Source of the DNA: Gammaproteobacteria bacterium
GTDB lineage: Bacteria; Pseudomonadota; Gammaproteobacteria; Pseudomonadales; Azotimanducaceae
Assembly: GCA_030425195.1 (NCBI GenBank)
Contig: JAUIAV010000007.1
Location: 1-64,000, forward strand
Length of the DNA: 64,000 nucleotides
Direction: 5' to 3'
Below the pieces are notes generated by a model that was given only the letters and a program-made list of their open reading frames with translations, made no database searches and was not told the DNA's origin. Position 1 is the stretch's first letter; each line of letters opens with the position of its first letter. The position numbers were made by a program, and so were the translations under genes. Below, in pieces: positions 34,710 through 43,549 of this stretch.

Positions 34710-35585
34710 TCAGCTTCGTGACGACAGTGCCTGCGCAAACGCGATGACGCGCTCCGCTTCCGCGGCATGCAGATTCTCAATCAGGCGCCCGTCCAGCTCC
34801 GCCACCCCTTTACCGGCCGCCTGCGCCTCGGCCCAGACCTTCAGCACCGCGCGGGCATCCTCCACTTCCCCGTCACTGTAGCCGAATGCCGAGTTGGCGC
34901 CATCGACCTGGCTGGGATGGATGAGCGTCTTACCATCGAATCCCATCGCCCTGCCCTGCTCGCAGGCCGCCTGGAAGCTCTCCAGGTTCCGGAAATCCAG
35001 ATGAACACCGTCCAGGATGTCGACGCCGGCCTCACGGGCGGCCAGCACACAATGCTGCAGCGCAAAGGCGAGATTGCCGCGTGACGGGGTATGCTGGGCA
35101 CGCAGCTCCTTGACCAGGTCGCTGGTGCCCATGACAAGGCACTCAACGCGATCGGAAGCGGCTGCAACCTGCCGGACGTCCAGAACACCCTTCGGAGTCT
35201 CTATCATCACCCAGATGGGCAGCGCTGTGCCGCCTGACGCATCCAGCGCCCCGACGATCTTCTGCACCTGAACTGCGGACTCCACCTTCGGGAACAGTAA
35301 GCCGTGCACCGGCAGCTCTGAGGCGGCGGCCAGGTCATCTGCGCCCCAGGGGGTTTCCAGACCATTGATCCGGACGATCAGTTCCCGATAGCCGTAGTCG
35401 CCGTCCCGAAGCATGTCAGTCACCTGCCGGCGCGCGTCTGCCTTGGCGTCCGCCGCCACTGCGTCCTCCAGGTCGAAGATGATGGCGTCGCAGGGAAGCG
35501 TTTTCGCTTTCTCCATCGCCCGGGTGTTGGCGCCAGGCATGTAAAGGACCGAACGCCTCGGTTTCAGGTTCCTGGTTTCAGACAT
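34710..35585 (-). CDS. CitE-like / malyl-CoA-type lyase (HpcH/HpaI superfamily)
   Basis: 291 residues. RRSVLYMPGANTRAMEKAKTLPCDAIIFDLEDAVA at the N-terminus, then RELIVRINGLETPW, LLFPKVESA, IWVMIETPKGVLD with the Mg-binding Glu, and GFDGKTLIHPSQV near the end are the CitE/malyl-CoA lyase signature blocks. Such enzymes cleave L-malyl-CoA, beta-methylmalyl-CoA or citramalyl-CoA to acetyl-CoA/propionyl-CoA and glyoxylate or pyruvate. It is convergent with the LLM gene. If the product is glyoxylate it would feed malate synthase encoded at 5832-8021; this link is inference. Confidence 0.88.
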   Translation of the reverse strand: MSETRNLKPRRSVLYMPGANTRAMEKAKTLPCDAIIFDLEDAVAADAKADARRQVTDMLRDGDYGYRELIVRINGLETPWGADDLAAASELPVHGLLFPKVESAVQVQKIVGALDASGGTALPIWVMIETPKGVLDVRQVAAASDRVECLVMGTSDLVKELRAQHTPSRGNLAFALQHCVLAAREAGVDILDGVHLDFRNLESFQAACEQGRAMGFDGKTLIHPSQVDGANSAFGYSDGEVEDARAVLKVWAEAQAAGKGVAELDGRLIENLHAAEAERVIAFAQALSSRS

Positions 35586-35655
35586 GCTCGTGTGCAGCGG
35601 ACGTGCGGTTCAGGATCAGATGGACGAGAGGCCGGGAGGCCGCCCCCTTCGACCG

Positions 35656-36069
35656 TCAGCGGCTTTCCGGACGGATATTGCTGGGTACGGAGAAAAAGGC
35701 CGTCTTCCGCGCTTCACGGGCTTCACGGCACTCGGCCTTCAGCCGGCAGCTGTAGTCGGACAGGATGGGAATCATCACGAAGGCGCTGAGCAGCAGCCCG
35801 ACGGCCGCCCAGCCGTACTGAGTCGTGTACCAGTTGGCTTCGAGCGTGGGTACCACGAGAAAGAACAGGGCGAAGAAGAAGAACATCATGCCTGCCGTGG
35901 CGATGGCGAGAATCCGGGAGACGGCCATGGACAGTTCGGATTTCAGCGTGATCAGCGCAAGTCCCGCCGCCACCGAGTAAGGCAGCCAGGCCAGCGGTTC
36001 CGGAAACGGAATGTGAATGAGTGCCAGAAGCACGAGAACACCTGCGATGAAACCGTGAATGTACTGCAT
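35656..36069 (-). CDS. Hypothetical membrane protein
   Basis: 137 residues from ATG 36069 (MQYIHGFIAGVLVLLALIHI), with GAGG just ahead. Four hydrophobic stretches are visible: FIAGVLVLLALIHI, WLPYSVAAGLALITL, ILAIATAGMMFFFFALFFLVV and YGWAAVGLLLSAFVMIPIL. The C-terminal tail is charged (CRLKAECREAREARKTAFF). Family not recognised. The frame is open upstream to 36297, and an alternative ATG at about 36129 (MGVCMNAHG) has an AGAGG before it. It follows the CitE-like gene start region on the same strand but upstream of it, so the two may be cotranscribed. Confidence 0.65.
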   Translation of the reverse strand: MQYIHGFIAGVLVLLALIHIPFPEPLAWLPYSVAAGLALITLKSELSMAVSRILAIATAGMMFFFFALFFLVVPTLEANWYTTQYGWAAVGLLLSAFVMIPILSDYSCRLKAECREAREARKTAFFSVPSNIRPESR

Positions 36070-36505
36070 AACCTCGATCTGCCCCCTAGATCCGTTTGCC
36101 ATACCGTGCGCATTCATGCACACGCCCATCACCTCTTCTTCCCTTCTGCTCAGCCGCGAATCCGTTCGACGACCATCAGGGGGTGATCTTCCCGTCACCT
36201 CGTGCCCTGATTCGGCAGGAAAACCGCAGAAATCGTCGGCTACGCCAGCAATTTTCCGCTTATTTCCTTTTCGTTGCACCTTATTCAAAGAGATCACCCT
36301 GCTTCAGTCAACCACTTTGTTACGGTTGGTGACAAAATCACCCAGTGGCTACGAAACTACACAACAGTTAGACCGGTTTCTGCGGCTTTGATGCCCGGAT
36401 TCAAGGCCGAATCCAGCGCGAATTCCGGTAATCTCCAGGGTTTCTCGCGTTTTTCCGCCAGCGTCCATTCCTGAACGCAATTAGTTTCCCGTTTTTTATA
36501 ACTTC
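36070..36505. other. 436-bp region without a convincing gene
   Basis: More AT-rich than its surroundings. A 110-codon plus-strand frame (36059-36391) is present, but it has no ribosome site and its composition does not look coding. I see no tRNA, repeat or clear terminator. It should contain the promoter of the minus-strand membrane protein gene. Confidence 0.5.
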
Positions 36506-37300
36506 TCAGCCGATCCTGGCCGACTGGCCGCCATCGACAGGTAGATTCACACCCGTGATGAACCGGGCCTCATCACTGGCCAGAAACAGGGCCGCATTCG
36601 CCACATCCCAGGCAGTCCCCATCTTCCCGCCCAGCGGCACCCGCGCGTTACGCTGCGCGATCAGTGTTTCCCGGTCGGCACCTGCCGCCACGTTGCCCTC
36701 GATGGCCATGGGGGTCTCCATCAGTCCCGGCATGATCACATTGGCACGGATCCCGTAGCGTGCGTTTGCGGTGGCCAGTGCGTGGGTATAGGCATTCAGC
36801 GCCGCCTTGGATGACTTGTAAGCCACCAGACCGACCGCGCAGACGGCCGCCACCGACGATATGTTCGTGATCACGCCACGGCCCCGTTCGCGCATGCCCG
36901 GCAACGCGTGCTTGCAGATGAACATGATGGCTTTGACGTTGGTGGCAAAAATGGCTTCCCAGGCACTTTCGGTCATGCTGGTCACGCCCCGATCACCCCG
37001 GCCGATGCCGACATTGTTGTGCAGCACGTCGATCCGGTCGAACAGACGCTCACACTCGGCGATGGCCTGCTGACAGGAATCCTCACGGGTGACATCCGCC
37101 TCCACGACGTGCCCCCGGCCGCCCTCCGCTTCGACGAGAGCAAGCGTTTCCTCGGCAGAGGTGCGGTCCCGGTCCACGCAGATCACGGCCGCCCCTTCCT
37201 GGGCGAACCGGATCGCCGTCGCGCGACCGTTACCGATGGTTTCCCCAGGCGTCTGGCCGGCGCCGACGACGACGGCCACCTTGTCCTTCAGACGTCCCAT
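36506..37300 (-). CDS. Short-chain dehydrogenase/reductase
   Basis: 264 residues. The cofactor loop is an extended form, VVGAGQTPGETIGNGRATA, in place of the short TGxxxGIG; this variant occurs in a known SDR subgroup. Downstream features are normal: HNNVGIG (NAG motif), the Ser in NISSVAAV, and the catalytic YKSSK. It ends VNLPVDGGQSARIG. The start (37300) overlaps the end of the AhpD-like gene (37288) by 13 bases, so these two minus-strand genes are coupled. Substrate unknown. Confidence 0.92.
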   Translation of the reverse strand: MGRLKDKVAVVVGAGQTPGETIGNGRATAIRFAQEGAAVICVDRDRTSAEETLALVEAEGGRGHVVEADVTREDSCQQAIAECERLFDRIDVLHNNVGIGRGDRGVTSMTESAWEAIFATNVKAIMFICKHALPGMRERGRGVITNISSVAAVCAVGLVAYKSSKAALNAYTHALATANARYGIRANVIMPGLMETPMAIEGNVAAGADRETLIAQRNARVPLGGKMGTAWDVANAALFLASDEARFITGVNLPVDGGQSARIG

Positions 37301-37842
37301 CCCGGCAACCCCTCATCCGGCTGAACGCCGAAACTGTTCAGTGCCATGGAGACCAGATTGTACTGACCCACGGTGAACACCAGATCCATCATCTGCTGCT
37401 GATTGAGGTGTCCGGAAAGTGCCTCCCAGGTGTCGTCCGTGATATGGGCGTCCTCGTGCAGCTCGTCCGTGGCCTTGAGCAGCAGACGATCGAGATCCGG
37501 AAGCCCCGGTGTCTCAGGGCCGGTCCTGCAGCTGCGGATCTCTTCGTCCGTCATTCCCGCAGCCCGGGCGATCAGCACGTGCTGGCCCCACTCGTATCCC
37601 GACTGGCAGAGAAAGCCGATGCGCAGAATGACCAGCTCCCGCTCTCTGACCGCCAGCGTCGATTTGCCGAGAATATGGTTGCCGAACACCAGCCATCGCC
37701 TGGCCAGATCCGGGTGATTGGCCAGCGTGCGGAAGATGTTGAACACCCGGCCCTGCTCGACGAACGGCTTGAGCAGGGCCCGGGCTTCCTCGTCCCATTC
37801 GTCCTCCGTCAGTGCTTTTATCCGTGGCTCGTTTAGTCTCAT
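37288..37842 (-). CDS. Carboxymuconolactone decarboxylase (AhpD-like) family protein, no CxxC
   Basis: 184 residues. The CMD-type helical core is present (ELVILRIGFLCQSGYEWGQHVLIARAAGM), but the redox pair is replaced: a single Cys in FLCQSGYEWGQH, so peroxidase-type dithiol chemistry is not expected. The family also includes lactone decarboxylases and unknown enzymes. ATG 37842 with GGGGGGAATC upstream is preferred over 37884. It is coupled to the downstream SDR and divergent from the crotonase (56-base gap). Compare the CxxU-containing relative at 52959-53501. Confidence 0.88.
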   Translation of the reverse strand: MRLNEPRIKALTEDEWDEEARALLKPFVEQGRVFNIFRTLANHPDLARRWLVFGNHILGKSTLAVRERELVILRIGFLCQSGYEWGQHVLIARAAGMTDEEIRSCRTGPETPGLPDLDRLLLKATDELHEDAHITDDTWEALSGHLNQQQMMDLVFTVGQYNLVSMALNSFGVQPDEGLPGWDV

Positions 37843-37898
37843 GATTCCCCCCGTCCTGTTCAGAGTTTGAACTGAAGCTATCACAAAGGGAGAGAGAG

Positions 37899-38669
37899 AT
37901 GACGGTCAGAGTGGAAAGCGGAGATGGCATCACGGTGGTCACCATCGACCGGCCGGAGGTACGCAATGCAGTGGACGGTCCGACGGCGGCCCTGCTCGCC
38001 GAAGCCTTCAGGGCGTTCGATGCGGACGACGGCCAGTCGGTGGCCATCCTTACCGGGAGCTCGGGCACTTTCTGTGCAGGCGCCGATCTCAAGGCGGTCG
38101 CACAAGGCCGAGGCAATCGCATGCGGGAATCGGGCGACGGTCCCATGGGGCCGTCCAGGATGCTGCTCTCGAAACCCGTGATCGCCGCAGTGGAGGGTCA
38201 TGCCGTCGCCGGCGGGCTGGAGCTGGCCGCGTGGTGCGATCTCAGAGTAGCGGCCGAGGACGCGGTGTTCGGCGTCTACTGCCGCCGCTGGGGTGTGCCG
38301 CTGGTGGATGGCGGTACCCTGCGTCTGCCGAGACTCATCGGCATGAGCCATGCGATGGACCTGATCCTCTCCGGACGGGGTGTATCAGGTGAGGAGGCCC
38401 GGATGATGGGGCTGGCGAATCGCCTCACCGCACCCGGCGAGGCCCTGACCGGCGCGCGCGCACTGGCCGAACAGCTCGGCCGCTTTCCTCAGTTGTGCAT
38501 GCGCAACGACCGCCGGAGCGCTTACGAACAGTGGTCCATGCCGCTGCACGACGCGCTCCTGAACGAAACGCGACTCGGTCTGGAAGTCATCCGTTCAGGA
38601 GAGACCCGGGAAGGCGCAAGCCGGTTCGCAGCCGGTGCCGGGCGTCACGGAGATTTTGAGAACATCTGA
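37899..38669 (+). CDS. Crotonase / enoyl-CoA hydratase family protein
   Basis: 256 residues. The oxyanion-hole blocks are intact (TFCAGADLKAVA; EGHAVAGGLELAAWCD), so a CoA thioester is bound. The hydratase Glu residues are not: the usual FG-x-PE block reads FGVYCRRWGVPLVDGGT, with Cys/Arg in place of the first catalytic Glu and Asp near the second. It is probably a crotonase of another reaction type (isomerase, hydrolase or dehalogenase-like) or a subfamily with altered chemistry. AAAGGGAGAGAG precedes ATG 37899. Confidence 0.9.
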   Translation: MTVRVESGDGITVVTIDRPEVRNAVDGPTAALLAEAFRAFDADDGQSVAILTGSSGTFCAGADLKAVAQGRGNRMRESGDGPMGPSRMLLSKPVIAAVEGHAVAGGLELAAWCDLRVAAEDAVFGVYCRRWGVPLVDGGTLRLPRLIGMSHAMDLILSGRGVSGEEARMMGLANRLTAPGEALTGARALAEQLGRFPQLCMRNDRRSAYEQWSMPLHDALLNETRLGLEVIRSGETREGASRFAAGAGRHGDFENI

Positions 38670-38703
38670 CGAAGACGCCAAAGACGGGCACAGGCGCCCC
38701 ATT

Positions 38704-40173
38704 ATGGTGCGATCGCGTCTCCCGACTGCGCTCGAGACCACGGGTTACCGTTCTGGCGCGAAGATTGCCCTGCATTGTCATCTCGTCCGGATGGGGAACT
38801 CTTTGAAGCAAACACTGCTCGAACGCCTGGCCTGGCGCACATCGCCCGGCATTCTCGGTCGCCACCCCTCAAGCGTGCACTCGGTTCACGCTCTGTTCGG
38901 TTATTTCCTGAGAGACAGAAGCTCGCCGACACCGTTTCCGGGACGCGACGAACTCGCACACTCCGGAACTTTCGAATGGGGTATCGCGCCGCCGCTGGAA
39001 AAAGTCGTTGAGAGCTCGGAGGAACTCCAGCTGCTGCTGACGATGCCCGAGTTGTTCCGACAGAGTGTGTCAATCGTGGAACCCTGGTCTCATGTGGGCA
39101 TCAACCTCTCGGGCGAGACGGTTCGGGCATCGAAGAACGTCGCCTACATTCTGCAGCAGGTTGCTGATGCGGACTCCATTCTGTACCCGGTGTGGCACAG
39201 CGGTGTCGCGCATCCCGCCAGGCTGGCGGAGGTGCTCAGCGCCGGCATGGCAACCATATTTCAGGGCGGCAACCCGTCCGCTCACGATGCATCCAGCTTC
39301 GATGGAGCGAACGTCAGTCTGGAGGACCTTCTACAGCTGGTCGACGAGCTGCTGCTGAGGAGATCCAGCGGCAATGCACCGGTCATCTTCGTCTGTCTTG
39401 CGCATCAGCTCGCGGCCGCCTCGCACGTTCGGCTCATCAAGCGTGCCGTTCGTGAGGTCATGGCGCTTGGCCATCTGGAGATAGATCGCAACGGCCACGC
39501 ACTCACATCCCTGCGGCGGGTCTGTCAGAGGATCGCGTCGGTCGGAGAGGAGCTCCTCGTAATCAAAGGTGGCGAGATCGTGGCTCGCGGCTGGCATGAC
39601 ACACGATTTGCCGTCGCTCGGAACGAAGCCCTGGAAATCGGCACACGACGGCTGATGCCGTATGTCAGACGATCCGGATCCGATCACATCCCCGGTGAGC
39701 TGCATGATGCACACGCTCTGGTGGCAGACGATCTGGAGGGGGTCATCGACACGATGATCGCCCTAGAGCGTGAGTTACTCATAGAGATGTTCCATTCGGA
39801 CGAGGTAAACGAAGAGGCCGCGCTGTTCGCCAACTGGGCATACCGGCTGCTGCACGACACCATCGTTCCGATCCGCTACGAACTGGCAATCAGCCCCGTC
39901 TCATGGCTGCTTCGGCTGCCTTATGCCGTGGAGATCCTCTCCCAGACGGCGGTGAACGACGAAACACTGACCGAGGTGGGTACCACATGCATCTACTACA
40001 AGGACTGGGAGACGCACACCATCAGACGTTCATTCACCTGTCAGTTTCACCCGGAACTCATGACAGACATTCGTGATGTTGGACGGCGCGCCGGGCCACG
40101 CTACTCCGAACTCAAGGAAAACGATGGCGTTCGGCTGTTCATCCGGCTTCTGTATCACGGGATGCAGGAGTGA
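38704..40173 (+). CDS. Unusual class I glutamine-amidotransferase-like protein
   Basis: About 489 residues, not recognised as a named family. Two GATase-1 hallmarks are visible: a nucleophile-elbow-like VIFVCLAHQLAAA (Cys 231 from this start) and CQFHPELM with the His-Glu pair (H449, E451). In TrpG/CarA-type domains these lie about 90 residues apart; here the gap is about 218, so a long insertion is present (RRLMPYVRRSG... LLHDTIVPIRYEL). An earlier VWHSGVAHPARLAEVL segment may be the glutamine-site strand. The start is uncertain: ATG 38704 or ATG 38791 (MGNSLKQTLLER), neither with a good ribosome site. It precedes a TIR-domain gene by 118 bases, possibly related in function. Confidence 0.6.
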   Translation: MVRSRLPTALETTGYRSGAKIALHCHLVRMGNSLKQTLLERLAWRTSPGILGRHPSSVHSVHALFGYFLRDRSSPTPFPGRDELAHSGTFEWGIAPPLEKVVESSEELQLLLTMPELFRQSVSIVEPWSHVGINLSGETVRASKNVAYILQQVADADSILYPVWHSGVAHPARLAEVLSAGMATIFQGGNPSAHDASSFDGANVSLEDLLQLVDELLLRRSSGNAPVIFVCLAHQLAAASHVRLIKRAVREVMALGHLEIDRNGHALTSLRRVCQRIASVGEELLVIKGGEIVARGWHDTRFAVARNEALEIGTRRLMPYVRRSGSDHIPGELHDAHALVADDLEGVIDTMIALERELLIEMFHSDEVNEEAALFANWAYRLLHDTIVPIRYELAISPVSWLLRLPYAVEILSQTAVNDETLTEVGTTCIYYKDWETHTIRRSFTCQFHPELMTDIRDVGRRAGPRYSELKENDGVRLFIRLLYHGMQE

Positions 40174-40291
40174 CCGGCATGCTCCAGATTTGCGGCGGAG
40201 ACCGGGTGTCGTGGACATCTGATCGCATCGTTTCTTGATTTGAGTTTTCGGACATAGCAACCTGCTGACTTGGTGCAGTCAGGCACGAGAA

Positions 40292-42250
40292 ATGTCCGCT
40301 CCAGATCCGGCATATCGAGGCAGTGACCCCTTCGTGTTCGTCAGCTATTCACACGCCGACGAAGTCACCGTTTACCAGGAAATCCGGCACCTGCAGGACC
40401 AGGGTGTCCGTGTCTGGTACGACGCAACGGGCATCAGTGCCGGCGCCGAATGGAATGACGAGATCGCCGGAGCGATCAGAGATGCCAGTGACTTTCTGTA
40501 CTTCATTTCGCCCGCATCCGTCGCTTCCGAACACTGTCGTCGGGAACTGAGCTTCGCCCAGTCTCTCGACCGGCGCATCGTGGTTGTGCACCTGGAGGAA
40601 ACGGAGGTGCCGGATGGACTCCGGCTCAGCCTCGAGAACCGCCAGGCGATTATGCGATACCGGCTTGAACCGGACATCTACGAAGGCATGCTTCTCAAGG
40701 CACTGGAGGGCAACCACCCTGGAGACGCCGGGCCGGCAGGCCTGATCCAGCAGGGCCCGGGGGCACGGTCACCCGGCCACCGGCTTTCTATCGCTGCCGT
40801 AGTTCTCGCGGTCGCTGCTGCGGTGCTGACTGTGTGGCTTCTGCGTGGAGAACCTTCCCCGGATGTTACTCGGAGCCAGTCGATTGCCGTGCTCCCTTTC
40901 GTCGATCTGAGTCCAGGAAGCGACCAGCAGCATTTCGGTGACGGTATTGCGGAAGAGATTCTGGACGAACTCACCGGTCTGAATGGTCTTCACGTCGTGG
41001 CGCGAACATCGTCATTCGCGTTCCGGGATGATCAGCAGGATCTCCGCGACATTGCCGCTGCTCTGGGTGTCACCACCATTCTCGAAGGCAGCATCCGCCG
41101 AAGCGGAGACCGCGTGCGGATCACCGCTCAGCTGATCAACGCCGAAGACGGCTTCCATCTCTGGTCACAGACGTACGAGCGGGAGCTCACCGACATCTTC
41201 GCCATCCAGGACGAGATCGCGGTTGCCGTTGCGGGAGCGCTCGGAGTCACTCTCGGGGTCGGCGACGTGAATGCCTACAGCGGTGCCGGCACCTCCAGCG
41301 TCGAAGCCTACGAGGCCTTTCTGCAGGCGCGTGACGCGTCTTCTACCGAGCGGATCCGGTTGTTGAAGCGAGCCGTAGAGATTGACCCGGACTATGCAGC
41401 AGCATGGGCGATGCTTGGTCAATCAACCGCCGCAACGATGTGGAATTCACTGCCCGAAAAGGCCCCCGCGATCATCGACGAGGCCATCGGGTATCTGCTC
41501 AAAGCCGTGCAGCTGGAGTCCAACTCAGCCTACGCCTACTCTCTGCTGGGAACGGTGAACTACGCTCGGATGGACTGGAACAGGAGTGAAGAGTACTTCC
41601 AGAGATCCCTGTCGATCTCGTCGGATGACGAAGCCCTTCGAAACTACGGGAACATGCTGATGCGCGCCGGTCGATCCGTCGCAGCAATCAGCGCCTATGA
41701 GGCCACCGACCTGCCGACGGATTTTCTCCCACTCAGCGCCTACCTGGCGATGCGCGATCTCGATCCAGGCGATGTGGATCGGATAGAACCTCTGCCATTG
41801 CGTTCGTACCTGGAGTTCATCGTCGCCCTGAACAGCGATGATTCTCCCGGAGTGATCCGCACCATCAGCGGGCTGCCCAGAACAGGAGTTGCCTGGGCTG
41901 AGTTTTCCAGAGCAGTGCTTCGAGATCTTTCCGAGCCGCACAAGGTGCTGGCAGTCCTGCGGACCACACTGAATGACGCCAACGCGATCTGGCCAAGCAA
42001 GTACAACGACATCGCTCTGATAGCCGCCTATCTCGGCGATCCGGAGCTCGCACTGGAAGCCGTCGCCAGGGAATTCAGGCTCACCACGATCCGCCTGTTC
42101 ACCGCATGGTACCCGGTCATGCGGGAAGTCCGTGCCCTCCCGGGGTTCAGGGAACTCATGGTGGAGATCAATCTTCCGGAGTACTGGCGCAGCCATGGCT
42201 GGACCGATCACTGCCGGCCGATAGGCGAGCTGGACTTCGAGTGCAGCTGA
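40292..42250 (+). CDS. TIR domain - TM - TolB/FlgO-type - TPR signalling protein
   Basis: 652 residues. Residues 11-130 form a TIR_2 domain: DPFVFVSYSHADE, VWYDATGISAGAEW, then a SEHCRREL block with Glu 85 at the position of the NADase Glu of TIR enzymes. A linker leads to a transmembrane helix (about 163-186, LSIAAVVLAVAAAVLTVWLL). Then comes a periplasmic TolB/FlgO-like domain (IAVLPFVDLSPGSDQQHFGDGIAEEILDEL) known from adenylate-cyclase-type multidomain proteins, and TPR-like repeats from about 345 (LLKRAVEIDPDYAAAWAMLGQ, LLKAVQLESNSAYAYSLLG). Envelope sensing coupled to TIR output is inferred. Confidence 0.85.
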   Translation: MSAPDPAYRGSDPFVFVSYSHADEVTVYQEIRHLQDQGVRVWYDATGISAGAEWNDEIAGAIRDASDFLYFISPASVASEHCRRELSFAQSLDRRIVVVHLEETEVPDGLRLSLENRQAIMRYRLEPDIYEGMLLKALEGNHPGDAGPAGLIQQGPGARSPGHRLSIAAVVLAVAAAVLTVWLLRGEPSPDVTRSQSIAVLPFVDLSPGSDQQHFGDGIAEEILDELTGLNGLHVVARTSSFAFRDDQQDLRDIAAALGVTTILEGSIRRSGDRVRITAQLINAEDGFHLWSQTYERELTDIFAIQDEIAVAVAGALGVTLGVGDVNAYSGAGTSSVEAYEAFLQARDASSTERIRLLKRAVEIDPDYAAAWAMLGQSTAATMWNSLPEKAPAIIDEAIGYLLKAVQLESNSAYAYSLLGTVNYARMDWNRSEEYFQRSLSISSDDEALRNYGNMLMRAGRSVAAISAYEATDLPTDFLPLSAYLAMRDLDPGDVDRIEPLPLRSYLEFIVALNSDDSPGVIRTISGLPRTGVAWAEFSRAVLRDLSEPHKVLAVLRTTLNDANAIWPSKYNDIALIAAYLGDPELALEAVAREFRLTTIRLFTAWYPVMREVRALPGFRELMVEINLPEYWRSHGWTDHCRPIGELDFECS

Positions 42251-42268
42251 GACGGGGCTCCCTACTGC

Positions 42269-43468
42269 TCAGATGAGTGCAACCTCGTAACCGCGGCCCT
42301 TCAGCCCGTCGACCACGAGCTCGACCTGCTCCTCCCCCCGGAGCTGCAGGGTCAGCTCCACCAGCGTGGAACGGACAGACGAGCCACCGAACGTGCGCTC
42401 CTGGGCAATGTCGATGATGTTGCTGTCGAAGTCACCGAGCAGGTGCGTCAGATCACCGAGTTCCCCCGGCACATCCGGAATCTCGACCTTCAGCCGGACC
42501 AGTCTGCCCGTTCTCACCATGCCCCGCTCGAGAATCGAAGCGAGAATCATCATGTCGATGTTGCCGCCGGACAGGATGAGGCAGGTGCGCTGATCCTCGA
42601 ACAGGCGCGGTCTGGACATGACCGCGGCAAGCCCCACCGCGCCTGCGCCCTCGACGACGGTCTTCTCAATCTCGATCAGCCGGAACACGGCCTGTTCCAC
42701 CTGCTCCTCCGACACGGTGAGCATCTCGTCCACCAGGCTGCGGATGACGGGCAGAGTATGGCGCCCGGGTGATTTGACCGCGATTCCCTCCGCTACCGTT
42801 CCCGGCTTCTGCACGGTGGGTTCGCTGCCATGAAAGGCCGCGTCGACGGCACTGTAACGTTCCACCTGCACACCCACGATCCGGAGCTCCGGGCGCCTGG
42901 CCTTGACCGCCGTCGCCACACCGCTGATCAGGCCGCCGCCGCCTACCGGCACCACGATAGTGTCCAGATCAGGATTCTGCTCGAGCACCTCCAGACCGAT
43001 GGTTCCCTGCCCGGCCATCACCCGGGGATCGTCGTAGGGATGCACCAGCACGAGCTGCCGCTCCATGGCCAGGCGCTCCGTGAACGCCAGCGTCTCATCG
43101 AAGATCGCGCCTTCGAGATGCACCTCGGCGCCGAAGACCCGGGTCTGCTCGACTTTCGCATTGGGCGTAGAGCGTGGCATGACGATGACCGTTGGAATGC
43201 CCAGCCGCTGACCGTGATAGGCCAGTGCCTGAGCGTGGTTGCCGGCCGACATGGCGATCACACCGCGCTTGCGCTCGGCTGCGGTCAGCTGCAGCAGGCA
43301 GTTGAGCGCGCCCCGCTCTTTGAAGGAGGCAGTGAACTGCAGGTTTTCCATCTTCAGATGCAGATTCACTCCCGTCATCCGCGAGAGCGTCTCCGAGTGC
43401 AGCAGCGGTGTTTTCTCCACCTGGCCGGCGATCCGCCGACCGGCAGCGATGATGTCATCGAGCTGCAT
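42269..43468 (-). CDS. ilvA: Threonine ammonia-lyase with ACT domain
   Basis: 399 residues. PLP enzyme converting L-threonine to 2-oxobutyrate and ammonia. The PLP Lys lies in TASFKERGALN; the glycine-rich phosphate site is VPVGGGGLISG; the C-terminal 80 residues (RLVRLKVEIPDVPGELGDLTHLL) form one ACT domain. Length and single ACT match the medium-length form, biosynthetic or catabolic, rather than E. coli IlvA (514 residues, two ACT). It starts at ATG 43468, 81 bases divergent from the flavodoxin gene. No other isoleucine genes are nearby. Confidence 0.93.
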   Translation of the reverse strand: MQLDDIIAAGRRIAGQVEKTPLLHSETLSRMTGVNLHLKMENLQFTASFKERGALNCLLQLTAAERKRGVIAMSAGNHAQALAYHGQRLGIPTVIVMPRSTPNAKVEQTRVFGAEVHLEGAIFDETLAFTERLAMERQLVLVHPYDDPRVMAGQGTIGLEVLEQNPDLDTIVVPVGGGGLISGVATAVKARRPELRIVGVQVERYSAVDAAFHGSEPTVQKPGTVAEGIAVKSPGRHTLPVIRSLVDEMLTVSEEQVEQAVFRLIEIEKTVVEGAGAVGLAAVMSRPRLFEDQRTCLILSGGNIDMMILASILERGMVRTGRLVRLKVEIPDVPGELGDLTHLLGDFDSNIIDIAQERTFGGSSVRSTLVELTLQLRGEEQVELVVDGLKGRGYEVALI

Positions 43469-43549
43469 ACAGGGCTCCGGACGTTCAAACGACGAAAGGT
43501 CCGCCGAAGTATACTCGCGGGGACCCGGTACATCCGTTCACAGCTCACC

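Noticed and set aside
36059-36391. 110-codon plus-strand ORF in the gene-free region
   Set aside because: Low-complexity, no ribosome site and no recognised motif; overlaps the promoter region of the minus-strand gene.
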